Origin: Sinomicrobium soli
GTDB taxonomy: Bacteria; Bacteroidota; Bacteroidia; Flavobacteriales; Flavobacteriaceae
Direction of reading: 5' to 3'
Length of the DNA stretch: 64,000 nucleotides
Assembly: GCF_003285545.1 (NCBI RefSeq)
Contig: NZ_QLNV01000001.1
Coordinates: 417,374 to 481,373 of the forward strand
Shown: positions 1 to 7,085 of the stretch, piece after piece
How positions within the stretch are numbered: the first letter of the stretch is position 1
Layout: every line of letters starts with the position of its first letter
Notes under the pieces: model-generated
Databases searched by the model: none
Told to the model about the DNA's origin: nothing
What the model saw: only the letters and a program-made list of their open reading frames with translations
Position numbers and translations under genes: made by a program

Positions 1-29
1 TACGACAGGATGAGGGAGATTTTTCTGTT

Positions 30-758
30 TTATTTAAAGCTTAATTTTTTAACCAGATATTTATCCACCCATTCAGGAATTGTATCACTATATACAGAGA
101 CTTCCTGTCCTGACTTTTCTAAAACCACATCCCTGTTTTTGCTGGAACTGTCCAGAACATAAGCACGGTCGGCTTCCATAAATGCAGAAGATAATAATTC
201 CAGTGACCTGTAATAACGACTCTCTATTTTTTCATCAGATACATAGTGCCCTCCTTTTCTGTGACGAATATATACCCTTGATTTATTGATTTCAGGATCC
301 TGAGTACATATAAAATACAGGTAAGTTTTAAATCCGCTCGATCTCGCATGCCTTAAAAAGCTTACTTTCGACGGATGAGACATCACTGTTTCAAAAGAAA
401 ACCCGGAAGTACACCTCAGAAGAATAATCCTGAAAAACTCACAGATAAGAGCAGCATGATAACTATTTATGTCGTCTTCGGCGACCATTATATTCTCTTT
501 TAAACGAATTGGAGGAAAATATGAAGTGCCGAGACGATTTTCCAAATCACAATTCAGTATAAAAGTATTCCATTCCTGATCGCTTACCTGCCGGGGAAGA
601 TATTCATTACAATCCAGAAATCCATGATTTTTAAATGAGGTCTTTACATTATCCGCATTAACAAAATAGCCCATATTAAAATCATCACTAATTTGTTCGA
701 TCAAAGAAGACTTCCCTGATCCGTTGGGACCCGCGAACATACGAAAGCGTTTAGCCAT
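30..758 (-). CDS. Zeta-toxin-like P-loop ATPase/kinase
   Basis: A 242-residue protein with a Walker A motif at its N-terminus (GPNGSGKSS, about residues 9-17), an N-A-D strand end, a central ETVMSHPSK segment and a C-terminal RHRKGGHYVSDEKIESRYYR block. This layout matches the zeta-toxin/predicted ABC-type ATPase family, whose classical members phosphorylate UDP-GlcNAc; many chromosomal relatives are uncharacterised. I start it at the ATG at 758 because the Walker A strand begins six residues later and because this ATG overlaps the stop codon of the upstream small gene by 8 nt, which suggests translational coupling. An in-frame extension to 800 is possible but carries no conserved sequence. 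The gene is complete in the window. Family assignment is fairly secure; action as a toxin is inference. Confidence 0.75.
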   Translation of the reverse strand: MAKRFRMFAGPNGSGKSSLIEQISDDFNMGYFVNADNVKTSFKNHGFLDCNEYLPRQVSDQEWNTFILNCDLENRLGTSYFPPIRLKENIMVAEDDINSYHAALICEFFRIILLRCTSGFSFETVMSHPSKVSFLRHARSSGFKTYLYFICTQDPEINKSRVYIRHRKGGHYVSDEKIESRYYRSLELLSSAFMEADRAYVLDSSSKNRDVVLEKSGQEVSVYSDTIPEWVDKYLVKKLSFK

Positions 759-969
759 CTGCCAATACAAAATGTTTTTTGTCAAGACGCACCGTATCAA
801 ATACGGATTTTCTCAACACTACAGAAGCCCCATCAGGATGTACTTCGATGAGCTTCCCATTTCTTACTACCTTATAACTTAATCCCAGAGCCCTATTCGT
901 CCTCTCCGATATTTTCCAGACTCTTTTCTGGGCCGTAATAAGGCTCTTTATGTCCTTGTTCTTTTTCAT
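751..969 (-). CDS. Small partner protein of the zeta-like ATPase
   Basis: A 72-residue basic protein beginning MKKNKDIKSL. It contains an R-V-W-K-I-S-E-R-T-N segment and ends in L-A-D-G. Its stop codon overlaps the ATG of the ATPase gene by 8 nt, so the two are almost certainly co-translated. Small proteins of this type regularly precede zeta-like ATPase genes in Bacteroidota and may be their antitoxin, but I see no recognisable DNA-binding fold, and the sequence alone does not prove antitoxin function. The ATG at 969 is preferred over the upstream in-frame ATG at 1020, whose extra 17 residues look like read-through of the leader. Confidence 0.6.
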   Translation of the reverse strand: MKKNKDIKSLITAQKRVWKISERTNRALGLSYKVVRNGKLIEVHPDGASVVLRKSVFDTVRLDKKHFVLADG

Positions 970-1144
970 CCCGGAATAATCAAGTTTCGATCTGTAAATA
1001 TACATATTATTATCTAACAATCCTGCTCAAAGAGTTTGCAACTTCGAAGACCGGGGCGTTTTAAATGTGTGTATGCTTTTGAAGCTTTGTACCGGGGTGG
1101 AGATTCTTCGCTTCGCTCTGAATGACAAGGATTTGCGAACGACT

Positions 1145-1187
1145 GGCACTCGTTATAAACGAGCGCCAGGTTACAAACGAGCACCAG
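1145..1187. repeat. REP-like palindrome overlapping the rfbD 3' end
   Basis: A 23-bp inverted repeat (1145-1167, GGCACTCG...CGAGCGCC) is followed by a half copy (1174-1187) that forms the last codons and stop of rfbD. It belongs to the GGyrCTCGTT-nnn-AACGAGyrCC family found at six further places in the window. The rest of 1021-1170 holds only a worn piece of the TGTCATTC-type repeat. Confidence 0.8.
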
Positions 1188-2031
1188 CGGCAAGATAGTC
1201 GTCCAGGCTGTCTTTCCAGTGGGGAATGGTGATCCCGAGGTCGTTTTTGATGGCTTCCTTGCTCAGTACGGCATAGGCAGGGCGCCTGGCGGGAGTGGGA
1301 AAGCGGGCGGAAGTGACGGGGTTTACCTCACAGGGGATACCGGACCACTGAACAATGGCTGTGGCAAAATCGAACCAGGTACATATTCCTTCATTGGTGT
1401 AATGATAGGTCTTCACTTCCTTTTGATGTAGTCGCGGCACCATATACAGCAATACCTCAGCGAGATCGGCCGCGCGAGTGGGACTGCCGTATTGATCGGC
1501 CACCACTTCGATCTCCGGACGTTGCCGGGCGAGTTGGAGTATCTTATTCACAAAATTGTTTCCCTGCCCGTACAGCCAGGCCGTACGTACGATGGCCGAA
1601 TGACGGGGTGCTTCCTGCAGCATAAGGGCTTCTCCTTCCCATTTGGTCTGCCCGTAAACATTGACCGGGCTTACCGGGTCGGATTCGCGGTAGGGCTGCC
1701 GGCTTGTTCCGTCGAATACATAATCGGTGGAGAGATGTATCAGCCTGATACCGCGTTTCCTCGCGTGGTATGCGAGGACCCCTACGGCTTCGGCATTGAT
1801 CTTCCGGGCTTCTTCGGGTTCTTCTTCGGCGCGGTCCACTGCCGTGTAGGCGGCGGTATTGATCACGGCCTCTACGGGATGGACCGATAAAAAACGGGTG
1901 ATCTCCTTTTCATGACAGAGGTCGAGCGCTTCGCGGGAAGTAAACAGGAACCCCGCTCCCTTTCCGGCAGTACGGGCTGCCAGCGCCCTGCCCGTCTGCC
2001 CTCCCGCACCGGTGATCCACACCTTACCCAT
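1171..2031 (-). CDS. rfbD: dTDP-4-dehydrorhamnose reductase
   Basis: A 286-residue extended SDR enzyme that reduces dTDP-4-keto-L-rhamnose to dTDP-L-rhamnose with NAD(P)H, the last step of the pathway. The N-terminal ITGAGGQTGRAL glycine-rich loop binds the cofactor, STDYVFDG carries the catalytic Ser/Thr, and YGQTKWEGE gives the YxxxK pair. Length is normal for the family. Its ATG overlaps the rfbC stop by 8 nt, so the two are co-translated. The last residues (AGARL) and the stop codon are encoded by a half copy of the REP-like palindrome, so the C-terminal tail appears to be repeat-derived. Confidence 0.95.
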   Translation of the reverse strand: MGKVWITGAGGQTGRALAARTAGKGAGFLFTSREALDLCHEKEITRFLSVHPVEAVINTAAYTAVDRAEEEPEEARKINAEAVGVLAYHARKRGIRLIHLSTDYVFDGTSRQPYRESDPVSPVNVYGQTKWEGEALMLQEAPRHSAIVRTAWLYGQGNNFVNKILQLARQRPEIEVVADQYGSPTRAADLAEVLLYMVPRLHQKEVKTYHYTNEGICTWFDFATAIVQWSGIPCEVNPVTSARFPTPARRPAYAVLSKEAIKNDLGITIPHWKDSLDDYLAAGARL

Positions 2032-2596
2032 GGAAGTCCGTTTTAAGGTCTACCAGCTCCGCCTGTGCCAGCAACGGCTGTGCGAGGTCTTTTGCCGACA
2101 GTTTCAGCGCTTCGCGGGGCAGTTGCCAGTCGATATCCAGCTGCGGGTCGTCGAAACGGATGCCCCGCTCGCTTTCGGGATGGTAATAGCGGTTGCTCTT
2201 ATAGGCAAAAACCGCGTGTTCACTGAGCACTACAAAACCATGGGCAAATCCGCCGGGAATAAAAAGCTGCTTTTTGTTCTCCCCGGAGAGTTCCGCGCCC
2301 ACCCATTGCCCGAAGGTAGGGGACCCTTTCCTGATATCGACCACTATATCTAACACGCGCCCCGAAACGACACGTACCAGCTTGGTCTGTGCATGGGGCG
2401 GCAACTGGTAATGAAGTCCGCGCAACACCCCGAACGACGATGCCGATTCGTTGTCCTGGCAGAAATCCAGCGCCTGCCCGGTAAAGGCTTCGAGGGCATC
2501 ACGGCGGAAGCTCTCCATAAAATACCCCCTGCGATCACCATGCACCACAGGCTCACACAGGATGATATCGGGTATGGCGGTTCTGGTGAAATTCAT
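2024..2596 (-). CDS. rfbC: dTDP-4-dehydrorhamnose 3,5-epimerase
   Basis: A 190-residue cupin enzyme that epimerises dTDP-4-keto-6-deoxyglucose at C3 and C5. The LRGLHYQ motif places the catalytic base at His62, followed by the K-L-V-R-V-V-S-G-R-V-L-D substrate-binding strand and FVVLSEHAVFAYK, which contains the conserved aromatic region. The stop codon overlaps the rfbD start. Upstream, about 190 bp of AATGTG-type tandem repeat separate it from rfbA, so its 5' leader is largely low-complexity DNA. Family and role are clear. Confidence 0.95.
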   Translation of the reverse strand: MNFTRTAIPDIILCEPVVHGDRRGYFMESFRRDALEAFTGQALDFCQDNESASSFGVLRGLHYQLPPHAQTKLVRVVSGRVLDIVVDIRKGSPTFGQWVGAELSGENKKQLFIPGGFAHGFVVLSEHAVFAYKSNRYYHPESERGIRFDDPQLDIDWQLPREALKLSAKDLAQPLLAQAELVDLKTDFHG

Positions 2597-2633
2597 AGTA
2601 ATACTTCTTTTCTTAGCGGCAGCAAGATATTAA

Positions 2634-2823
2634 ATAATGTTGGTAATTTGATAATGTGCCAATTTGATAATGTGCCAATGTGGTAATGTGTCAATGAGAT
2701 AATGTGGTAATGTGCCAATGTGATAATGTGCCAATGTGATAATGTGCCAATGTGATAATGTGATAATGTGATAATTGACTAATTATCGAATTGACCAATT
2801 GACTAATTATCACATTGACCAAT
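2634..2823. repeat. Tandem TGATAATGTGCCAATG low-complexity array
   Basis: About 190 bp of imperfect 8- to 16-bp repeats built from TGATAATG, TGCCAATG and TGGTAATG fill the whole gap between the rfbA stop and the rfbC leader. The same words recur at 57370-57435, just upstream of the susA-like gene. Copy number at such arrays can change by slippage. Confidence 0.85.
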
Positions 2824-2826
2824 TGG

Positions 2827-3699
2827 CTAATTAACTTTCCGGAGGAGGTATTGGCCGTACTCGCACTGTTTCATGGGGTGGGCGAGGGCGAGTAGCTGTT
2901 CGCGGGTGATATAGCCGCGGTCGTAGGCGATCTCTTCGAGGCAGGCGACCTTGAGCCCCTGGCGTGTTTCTATGGTCCGGATAAAATTGGAGGCTTCCAG
3001 CATCGACTGGTGAGTACCGGTATCGAGCCAGGCATAACCGCGGCCCATAAGTTCTACGGTCAGTTCACCGCGGCGAAGGTATTCGGCATTGACCGCCGTG
3101 ATCTCCAGTTCGCCCCGGGCGCTGGGGGTAATGCCGGCAGCGATATCCACCACCGAATTGGGGTAGAAATAAAGCCCGGTAACGGCATAATTGCTCCTCG
3201 GTTGCCGTGGTTTTTCTTCAATGCTCAGGGCCTTGCCGTCACGGTCGAACTCGATCACCCCGTAACGTTCGGGGTCCTGTACATTATACCCGAACACGGT
3301 GGCCTTCTGCTCCTGCTCTACCCGGTTTACGGCGTGTTCCAGCAGGGCAGTGAGCCCGTGGCCGTAGAATATATTGTCGCCCAGTACCAGGCATACGGGA
3401 TCTTTACCGATAAATTCCTTTCCTATGAGAAACGACTGTGCGAGTCCGTCCGGACTGGGCTGGGCAGCGTATTGCAGGGAAATACCCAGTTGCGAACCGT
3501 CGCCTAACAGCTTGCGGAATTGCTCCAGGTCGCCGGGGGTGGTGATGATCAGCACCTCCCGTATCCCGGCCAGCATAAGCACGGAAAGCGGGTAATACAC
3601 CATCGGTTTGTCGTATATGGCCAGGAGCTGCTTCGAAACTCCCCTGGTAACCGGGTACAGCCGGCTCCCGGTACCCCCGGCGAGGACTATTCCTTTCAT
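2827..3699 (-). CDS. rfbA: Glucose-1-phosphate thymidylyltransferase
   Basis: A 290-residue nucleotidyltransferase that makes dTDP-glucose from dTTP and glucose-1-phosphate, the first step towards dTDP-L-rhamnose. The N-terminal [13 protein letters not shown] loop and [18 protein letters not shown] are the nucleotide and sugar-phosphate sites. [12 protein letters not shown] carries the metal-binding Asp, and [19 protein letters not shown] is the sugar-binding region. Length is normal. It heads the minus-strand rfbA-rfbC-rfbD set; rfbB lies divergently 0.8 kb away, beyond a toxin-antitoxin pair. Confidence 0.96.
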   Translation of the reverse strand: MKGIVLAGGTGSRLYPVTRGVSKQLLAIYDKPMVYYPLSVLMLAGIREVLIITTPGDLEQFRKLLGDGSQLGISLQYAAQPSPDGLAQSFLIGKEFIGKDPVCLVLGDNIFYGHGLTALLEHAVNRVEQEQKATVFGYNVQDPERYGVIEFDRDGKALSIEEKPRQPRSNYAVTGLYFYPNSVVDIAAGITPSARGELEITAVNAEYLRRGELTVELMGRGYAWLDTGTHQSMLEASNFIRTIETRQGLKVACLEEIAYDRGYITREQLLALAHPMKQCEYGQYLLRKVN

Positions 3700-3737
3700 T
3701 TAGTTTCTTAGTTCTTAGTTCTTAGTTTGTAGTCAGT
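3700..3737. repeat. TTAGTTCTTAG leader repeat before rfbA
   Basis: Reiterated TTAGTTTC/TTAGTTC words directly abut the rfbA start codon, so the mRNA leader reads as A/C-rich CTAAGAA repeats. Similar tracts sit immediately before the start codons at 8288, 55045 and 63492. Confidence 0.75.
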
Positions 3738-3816
3738 TTTCCGGTTGCATAATAATAATACAAATGTAACTTATTGTTTTTTATTATTGATGACCCCTTA
3801 AACATGTTTGGAAAAG

Positions 3817-3862
3817 TTGTACTTTTTTAAAATTCGCAGTATATTTACGTAACTTATACGTA
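3817..3862 (+). promoter_or_regulatory. Promoter and TACGTA operator of the TA module
   Basis: TTG at 3817 and TATATTTA at 3840-3847, 20 bp apart, fit the Bacteroidota -33/-7 promoter (TAnnTTTG with A at the last base). Two palindromic TACGTA hexamers at 3846-3851 and 3857-3862, 11 bp apart, overlap the -7 box and the presumed start site. One helical turn between the sites suits an RHH antitoxin binding as paired dimers. Autoregulation is inference. Confidence 0.5.
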
Positions 3863-3877
3863 TCAAAATCTGTTATT

Positions 3878-4132
3878 ATGGTCAGGAAAGAATTGCATCT
3901 GGATGAACAGGTCATTAAAATACTGGAAGCCGAGGCCCGGCGGCAGAACAGAAGCCTGAAAAACTACCTCGAACATCTTGCCATAGCGCAGGCGAAAGAA
4001 CTTGAAGTCCCCCCGAAAGCATATACGGAAATGATGGACGATCTATGCTATAAATTCGATAAGGGACAAATTGAATTTTCTGCTATTGAAGATGTTTTAG
4101 CCCGGTATGGAATATCTGATCAGAGTCTCTAA
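3878..4132 (+). CDS. RHH-type antitoxin
   Basis: An 84-residue protein. It starts MVRKELHLDEQVIKILEAEA, a beta-strand followed by a helix in the pattern of ribbon-helix-helix DNA-binding domains. The acidic C-terminal half would wrap the toxin. It overlaps the downstream toxin gene by 26 nt in another frame, typical of ParD/RelB-ParE/RelE modules. The promoter carries two TACGTA palindromes. Because the toxin is interrupted, this antitoxin is now effectively an orphan that may still repress its promoter, and so reduce read-through towards rfbB. Confidence 0.75.
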   Translation: MVRKELHLDEQVIKILEAEARRQNRSLKNYLEHLAIAQAKELEVPPKAYTEMMDDLCYKFDKGQIEFSAIEDVLARYGISDQSL

Positions 4133-4546
4133 AGAAGCCGAAAGGGACCTACACACTGCAAAATGTTATTACAGGGGTTTAGATAGGGAAGCCGATTTTG
4201 AACGGGATTTCCTGAGTCAGATTACCTTTCTTAAAAGTAATCCGTTTCTCTTTCAGGTCTATTACCGGAATATCCGGAAAGTGCATTTTCATCGTTTTAA
4301 GTATTCTATCCATTGAACTCGTCTTGGGTTGTTTCATTTAGGCGAAAAGCCACTATTTTGTGCCCAGATGAAGGCTTTTTTGAGCCACATAGCCATAGCT
4401 ATGGGGAGAGAAAAAGACAATATATGGGTGCAAAAGAGGGTTTTGCAGCAAATTATAATAACTCAAGACGAGTTCATTATCTTATTGACCAGGATATCGT
4501 CTACGTATTACGAATACTTCATTTTAAACAATATGACGGATCATGA
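4107..4546 (+). pseudogene. ParE/RelE-type toxin interrupted by a MITE
   Basis: The gene starts MEYLIRVSKEAERDLHTAK, with F-L-K-S-N-P-F-L-F-Q-V and V-H-F-H-R-F-K-Y-S-I-H, all typical of the ParE/RelE fold. It reads 69 residues before a premature stop at 4314-4316 created by the element at 4315-4475. Removing the element plus one ATT copy restores the frame exactly: Y-S-I-H is followed by Y-L-I-D-Q-D-I-V-Y-V-L-R-I-L-H and a stop at 4544-4546, giving a normal toxin of about 91 residues. The truncated product lacks the C-terminal strand and is probably inactive. The true stop overlaps the rfbB start as ATGA, so the ancestral toxin gene was coupled to rfbB. Confidence 0.9.
4315..4475 (+). mobile_element. 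161-bp MITE-like element, copy 1
   Basis: A 161-bp non-autonomous element with 16-bp terminal inverted repeats (GAACTCGTCTTGGGTT at one end, AACTCAAGACGAGTTC at the other; 15 of 16 match). It is flanked by a 3-bp target duplication ATT (4312-4314 and 4476-4478). It has no transposase and contains a central CCATAGCTATGG palindrome and GGCgaaaaGCC and GGCttttttgaGCC hairpins. The second copy, about 96% identical and exactly the same length, lies inverted at 46557-46717. The two together prove the boundaries. Confidence 0.92.
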
Positions 4547-5559
4547 AACCAAAAAAATATCTACTCATTACCGGGGGATTGGGGTTTATAGGGGGCGGAT
4601 TTATCCCCTGTTTCCTGGAACGCTACCCGGAATATCACCTGGTAAACCTCGACCTGGTGACCTATGCGGCTGACAAAAAGAGGCTCGAAGCCCTTGAAGA
4701 TCACGACCGGTATACCTTTATAAAGGGCAATATCTGCGACCGGGAAGGGGTTACCCATATTTTCCGGGAATACGATATCCGTGGGGTCATTCATTTTGCG
4801 GCGGAGTCTCATGTGGACAATTCCATTGCCGATCCCGGCATTTTTATGGAAACCAATGTACAGGGCACCTATACCCTGGTTGATGCGGCTTTCCGGTACT
4901 GGATGAAAGGGCCTTTTGAATACCGGGAAGGGTATGAGGGCAGCCGCTTTCACCATATTTCCACGGATGAAGTATACGGCAGCCTGGGGCCGGAAGGGCT
5001 GTTTACGGAAAACTCGCCCTATGCGCCCAATTCACCCTACTCGGCCAGCAAGGCGGCGTCCGACATGATCGTACGCAGCTACCACCACACCTACGGCCTG
5101 GACACCGTGATCACCAACTGCTCCAACAATTACGGGCCCGGGCAGCATGCGGAAAAACTGATCCCCACCATCATACGGAATGCCTTAAAGGGCCGGCCCA
5201 TACCCATATACGGCGACGGCAGCAATATACGCGACTGGCTGTATGTGGAAGATCACTGTTCGGGAATAGACCTCGCTTTTCACCAGGGCCAAAGCGGGGA
5301 AGTATACAATATAGGCGGCCATAACGAAAGGAACAACAACCAGATAGCGCATACCATCTGCGAACTGCTCGACGAACTGCACCCCGCAGCGGAAGGCTCG
5401 TACAAAAGGCTGATCACCTACGTAAAAGACCGCCCCGGACACGACAGGCGCTACGCCATCGATGCTTCTAAAATAACACGGGAACTGGGCTGGAAAGCCC
5501 GGGAGGATTTTGAGAGCGGAATACGGAAAACGGTGCTGTGGTATTTGGGGAGAAAGTGA
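4543..5559 (+). CDS. rfbB: dTDP-glucose 4,6-dehydratase
   Basis: A 338-residue extended SDR enzyme that converts dTDP-glucose to dTDP-4-keto-6-deoxyglucose, step two of dTDP-rhamnose synthesis. It shows ITGGLGFIG for NAD binding (residues 9-17), the catalytic Thr141-Asp142-Glu143 in STDEVYGS, and Tyr166/Lys170 in YSASK. PGQHAEKLIPTII and DGSNIRDWLYVEDHC are the substrate-binding segments. The ATG overlaps the ancestral toxin stop by 1 nt (ATGA). It is the only rhamnose gene on the plus strand and probably shared the toxin-antitoxin transcript; the MITE now lies inside that transcript. Confidence 0.96.
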   Translation: MKPKKYLLITGGLGFIGGGFIPCFLERYPEYHLVNLDLVTYAADKKRLEALEDHDRYTFIKGNICDREGVTHIFREYDIRGVIHFAAESHVDNSIADPGIFMETNVQGTYTLVDAAFRYWMKGPFEYREGYEGSRFHHISTDEVYGSLGPEGLFTENSPYAPNSPYSASKAASDMIVRSYHHTYGLDTVITNCSNNYGPGQHAEKLIPTIIRNALKGRPIPIYGDGSNIRDWLYVEDHCSGIDLAFHQGQSGEVYNIGGHNERNNNQIAHTICELLDELHPAAEGSYKRLITYVKDRPGHDRRYAIDASKITRELGWKAREDFESGIRKTVLWYLGRK

Positions 5560-5588
5560 TGTGGTATCAGGCAAATATTACGGTATTA

Positions 5589-6545
5589 CTAAAAACGGTA
5601 CGTAGTCTGGTTTTGATCTCCGTACTTTTTTAATATTTTTTTATCAACAGCCCATTTTAAATCCCTGCTGGCAGTAGCCTGACTAATCTCCTTAAAATGG
5701 TTTAGATAATCTTTACGGCTGAATTGTTTATTACCGGCCTTTATCTTAAACAAATCAACCCTATCACTTGTCGTTAAAGTCCTGTTTTGTGCCTTAAGAA
5801 GATTTTCCAATGCCTTTAATATCATGTGTAGCATAAACTCGATAAAAGGTGTGGAATGGCCTATCCTGTCTGAATGCCCAAGTACCTTGTAATACCTCTC
5901 CTGATTTTCCTTAATGAGCAACTCCACGGGTAAAAACTCAAATACAAGGTATTGCTGCATCAAGATAAGTGTTTGCCACAGTCTTCCCATTCGACCGTTA
6001 CCATCTACAAACGGATGAATATATTCAAATTCATAATGAAAAACACAACTTTTTATAAGCAGTAGTTCTTTATCTGTCTTCAGGTATCCCAAAAGGTCAT
6101 TCATCAAACCCTTGACCATACCTCCGTCCGGTGCCATATGCTTTAATTCCGCCCCTTGTACAATTCCCACGTTCCTGATGCGTAACCTGCCTGCATCGGC
6201 TACTAATCCTTTCATCAGAATACCATGTGCTGCTTCTATATCCTTCAAATTATAAGGATTAAAATCATGAAGTTTCTCATACACTGCTATGGCATTTTGT
6301 ACTTCCAGCAAGTCCTTTTTCGGGGCAATAACCCGTTTATTTTCCAATAAAGCCGTAATCTGTTCTTCCGTAAGCGTATTACCTTCTATTTCTAAAGATG
6401 ATTGAATGGTGCGTATACGGTTTCTTTTTCGCAGGGTAGTAGGTTGCTGGTATAAATGAGATGCATTGACCTCACCAAGCCTTTCATGAATAGCAGTGAC
6501 CAATTGTAAAATTTCAGGTGTTATCTGATAAGGAGGCTTATACAT
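5589..6545 (-). CDS. Fic family AMP-transferase with C-terminal winged helix
   Basis: A 318-residue Fic protein. The catalytic loop HPFVDGNGRMGR starts near His177 and is the HPFxxGNGRxxR signature of AMP transfer to target hydroxyl groups. An N-terminal SLEIEG segment (Ser50-Glu54-Gly55) fits the class II inhibitory helix [S/T]xxxE[G/N], which blocks the ATP gamma-phosphate site, so the enzyme should be auto-inhibited. The C-terminal region (SRKDYLNHFKEISQATASRD) looks like a winged helix. I chose the ATG at 6545; the longer reading from 6569 needs a TTG start inside the palindromes. Target unknown. The two palindromes at the start suggest that it represses itself. Confidence 0.9.
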   Translation of the reverse strand: MYKPPYQITPEILQLVTAIHERLGEVNASHLYQQPTTLRKRNRIRTIQSSLEIEGNTLTEEQITALLENKRVIAPKKDLLEVQNAIAVYEKLHDFNPYNLKDIEAAHGILMKGLVADAGRLRIRNVGIVQGAELKHMAPDGGMVKGLMNDLLGYLKTDKELLLIKSCVFHYEFEYIHPFVDGNGRMGRLWQTLILMQQYLVFEFLPVELLIKENQERYYKVLGHSDRIGHSTPFIEFMLHMILKALENLLKAQNRTLTTSDRVDLFKIKAGNKQFSRKDYLNHFKEISQATASRDLKWAVDKKILKKYGDQNQTTYRF

Positions 6546-6570
6546 GATAGTATCATTTGATAGTATCAAA
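6545..6570 (-). promoter_or_regulatory. Tandem palindromic operator at the fic start
   Basis: Two perfect palindromes lie head to tail: TTTGATAGTATCAAA (6556-6570) and TGATAGTATCA (6545-6555), 13 bp between centres. The second ends on the first base of the start codon. Binding here would block initiation; the winged helix of the Fic protein is the obvious candidate ligand. Confidence 0.55.
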
Positions 6571-6640
6571 GATATTAATTATGTTTTTCCCGCACCAAAT
6601 TTTCTTAGTCTGAATAAAAGCTGACTAACCGGCCGTAACT

Positions 6641-6663
6641 GGCGCTCGTTTATAACGAGTGCC
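6641..6663. repeat. REP-like palindrome
   Basis: A full 23-bp copy, GGCGCTCG-TTTATAA-CGAGTGCC with its arms, upstream of the Fic gene, in a region without a protein gene. Confidence 0.8.
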
Positions 6664-6705
6664 TATTGTAACAGTGTTTGTAACGCTGATACCCCATAAC
6701 CAAAA

Positions 6706-6990
6706 CAAAAAAAGCTCTCCGCACACGGCGGAAAAGCCTTTCATTGGTCTAACTACTAAACCAGGGCAAATCAGGGGACCTGCCCTAAACAACACAACTA
6801 AATTTTCGGTCGGGCCCTGTGGCGGAGCCTTTCCTTATTCTTTAAGGTTCCGGCGGATATAAACCGGGCCGGATTAACTGGTTAACTGGCGCTCATTGAT
6901 AACGAGTGCCTATTATGACCTCTCTTTCTGCTTTATTGCGGCCGGCACCTCCGTTCGGGATGAACAGCAGCCGTATCCGGCCGGACACGG
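6706..6990 (-). ncRNA. Candidate structured small RNA with terminator
   Basis: On the minus strand, TATATTTG (complement of 6994-7001) is a perfect Bacteroidota -7 box. Directly after it comes a 14-bp near-perfect hairpin (GCAGCCGTGTCCGG paired with CCGGATACGGCTGC, 6967-6993). About 250 nt later a GC hairpin (6714-6738) is followed by seven T (6713-6707), a rho-independent terminator. No convincing protein is encoded between them, and a REP-like palindrome (6888-6910) is embedded. I could not match it to RNase P, tmRNA, 6S or a known riboswitch. Promoter plus terminator support a transcript; identity is unknown. Confidence 0.4.
6888..6910. repeat. REP-like palindrome
   Basis: A 23-bp copy with one arm mismatch (GGCGCTCATT...AACGAGTGCC), inside the candidate small RNA. 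Confidence 0.75.
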
Positions 6991-7035
6991 CTGCAAATAT
7001 AGCATTTTTTTTGGCTTTGTGAAAATAAAGTTGTT

Positions 7036-7077
7036 GGTACTCGTTGCAAACGAGCACCAGATTGCAAACGAGCACCA
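7036..7077. repeat. REP-like palindrome plus half copy after the phosphatase gene
   Basis: A full copy at 7036-7058 (GGTACTCG...CGAGCACC) and a half copy at 7064-7077 lie directly downstream of the stop codon of the metallophosphoesterase at 7086-7088. Confidence 0.8.
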
Positions 7078-7085
7078 GTGTTCCA

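Noticed and set aside
4329..4673. Plus-strand frame reading through the MITE into rfbB
   Set aside because: It combines element sequence with an out-of-frame part of rfbB and has no conserved protein feature.
6721..6790. Cobalamin-riboswitch-like TCAGGGGACCTGCC on the plus strand
   Set aside because: Only the short 3' box resembles the motif; the other conserved boxes are missing and no vitamin B12 gene follows.
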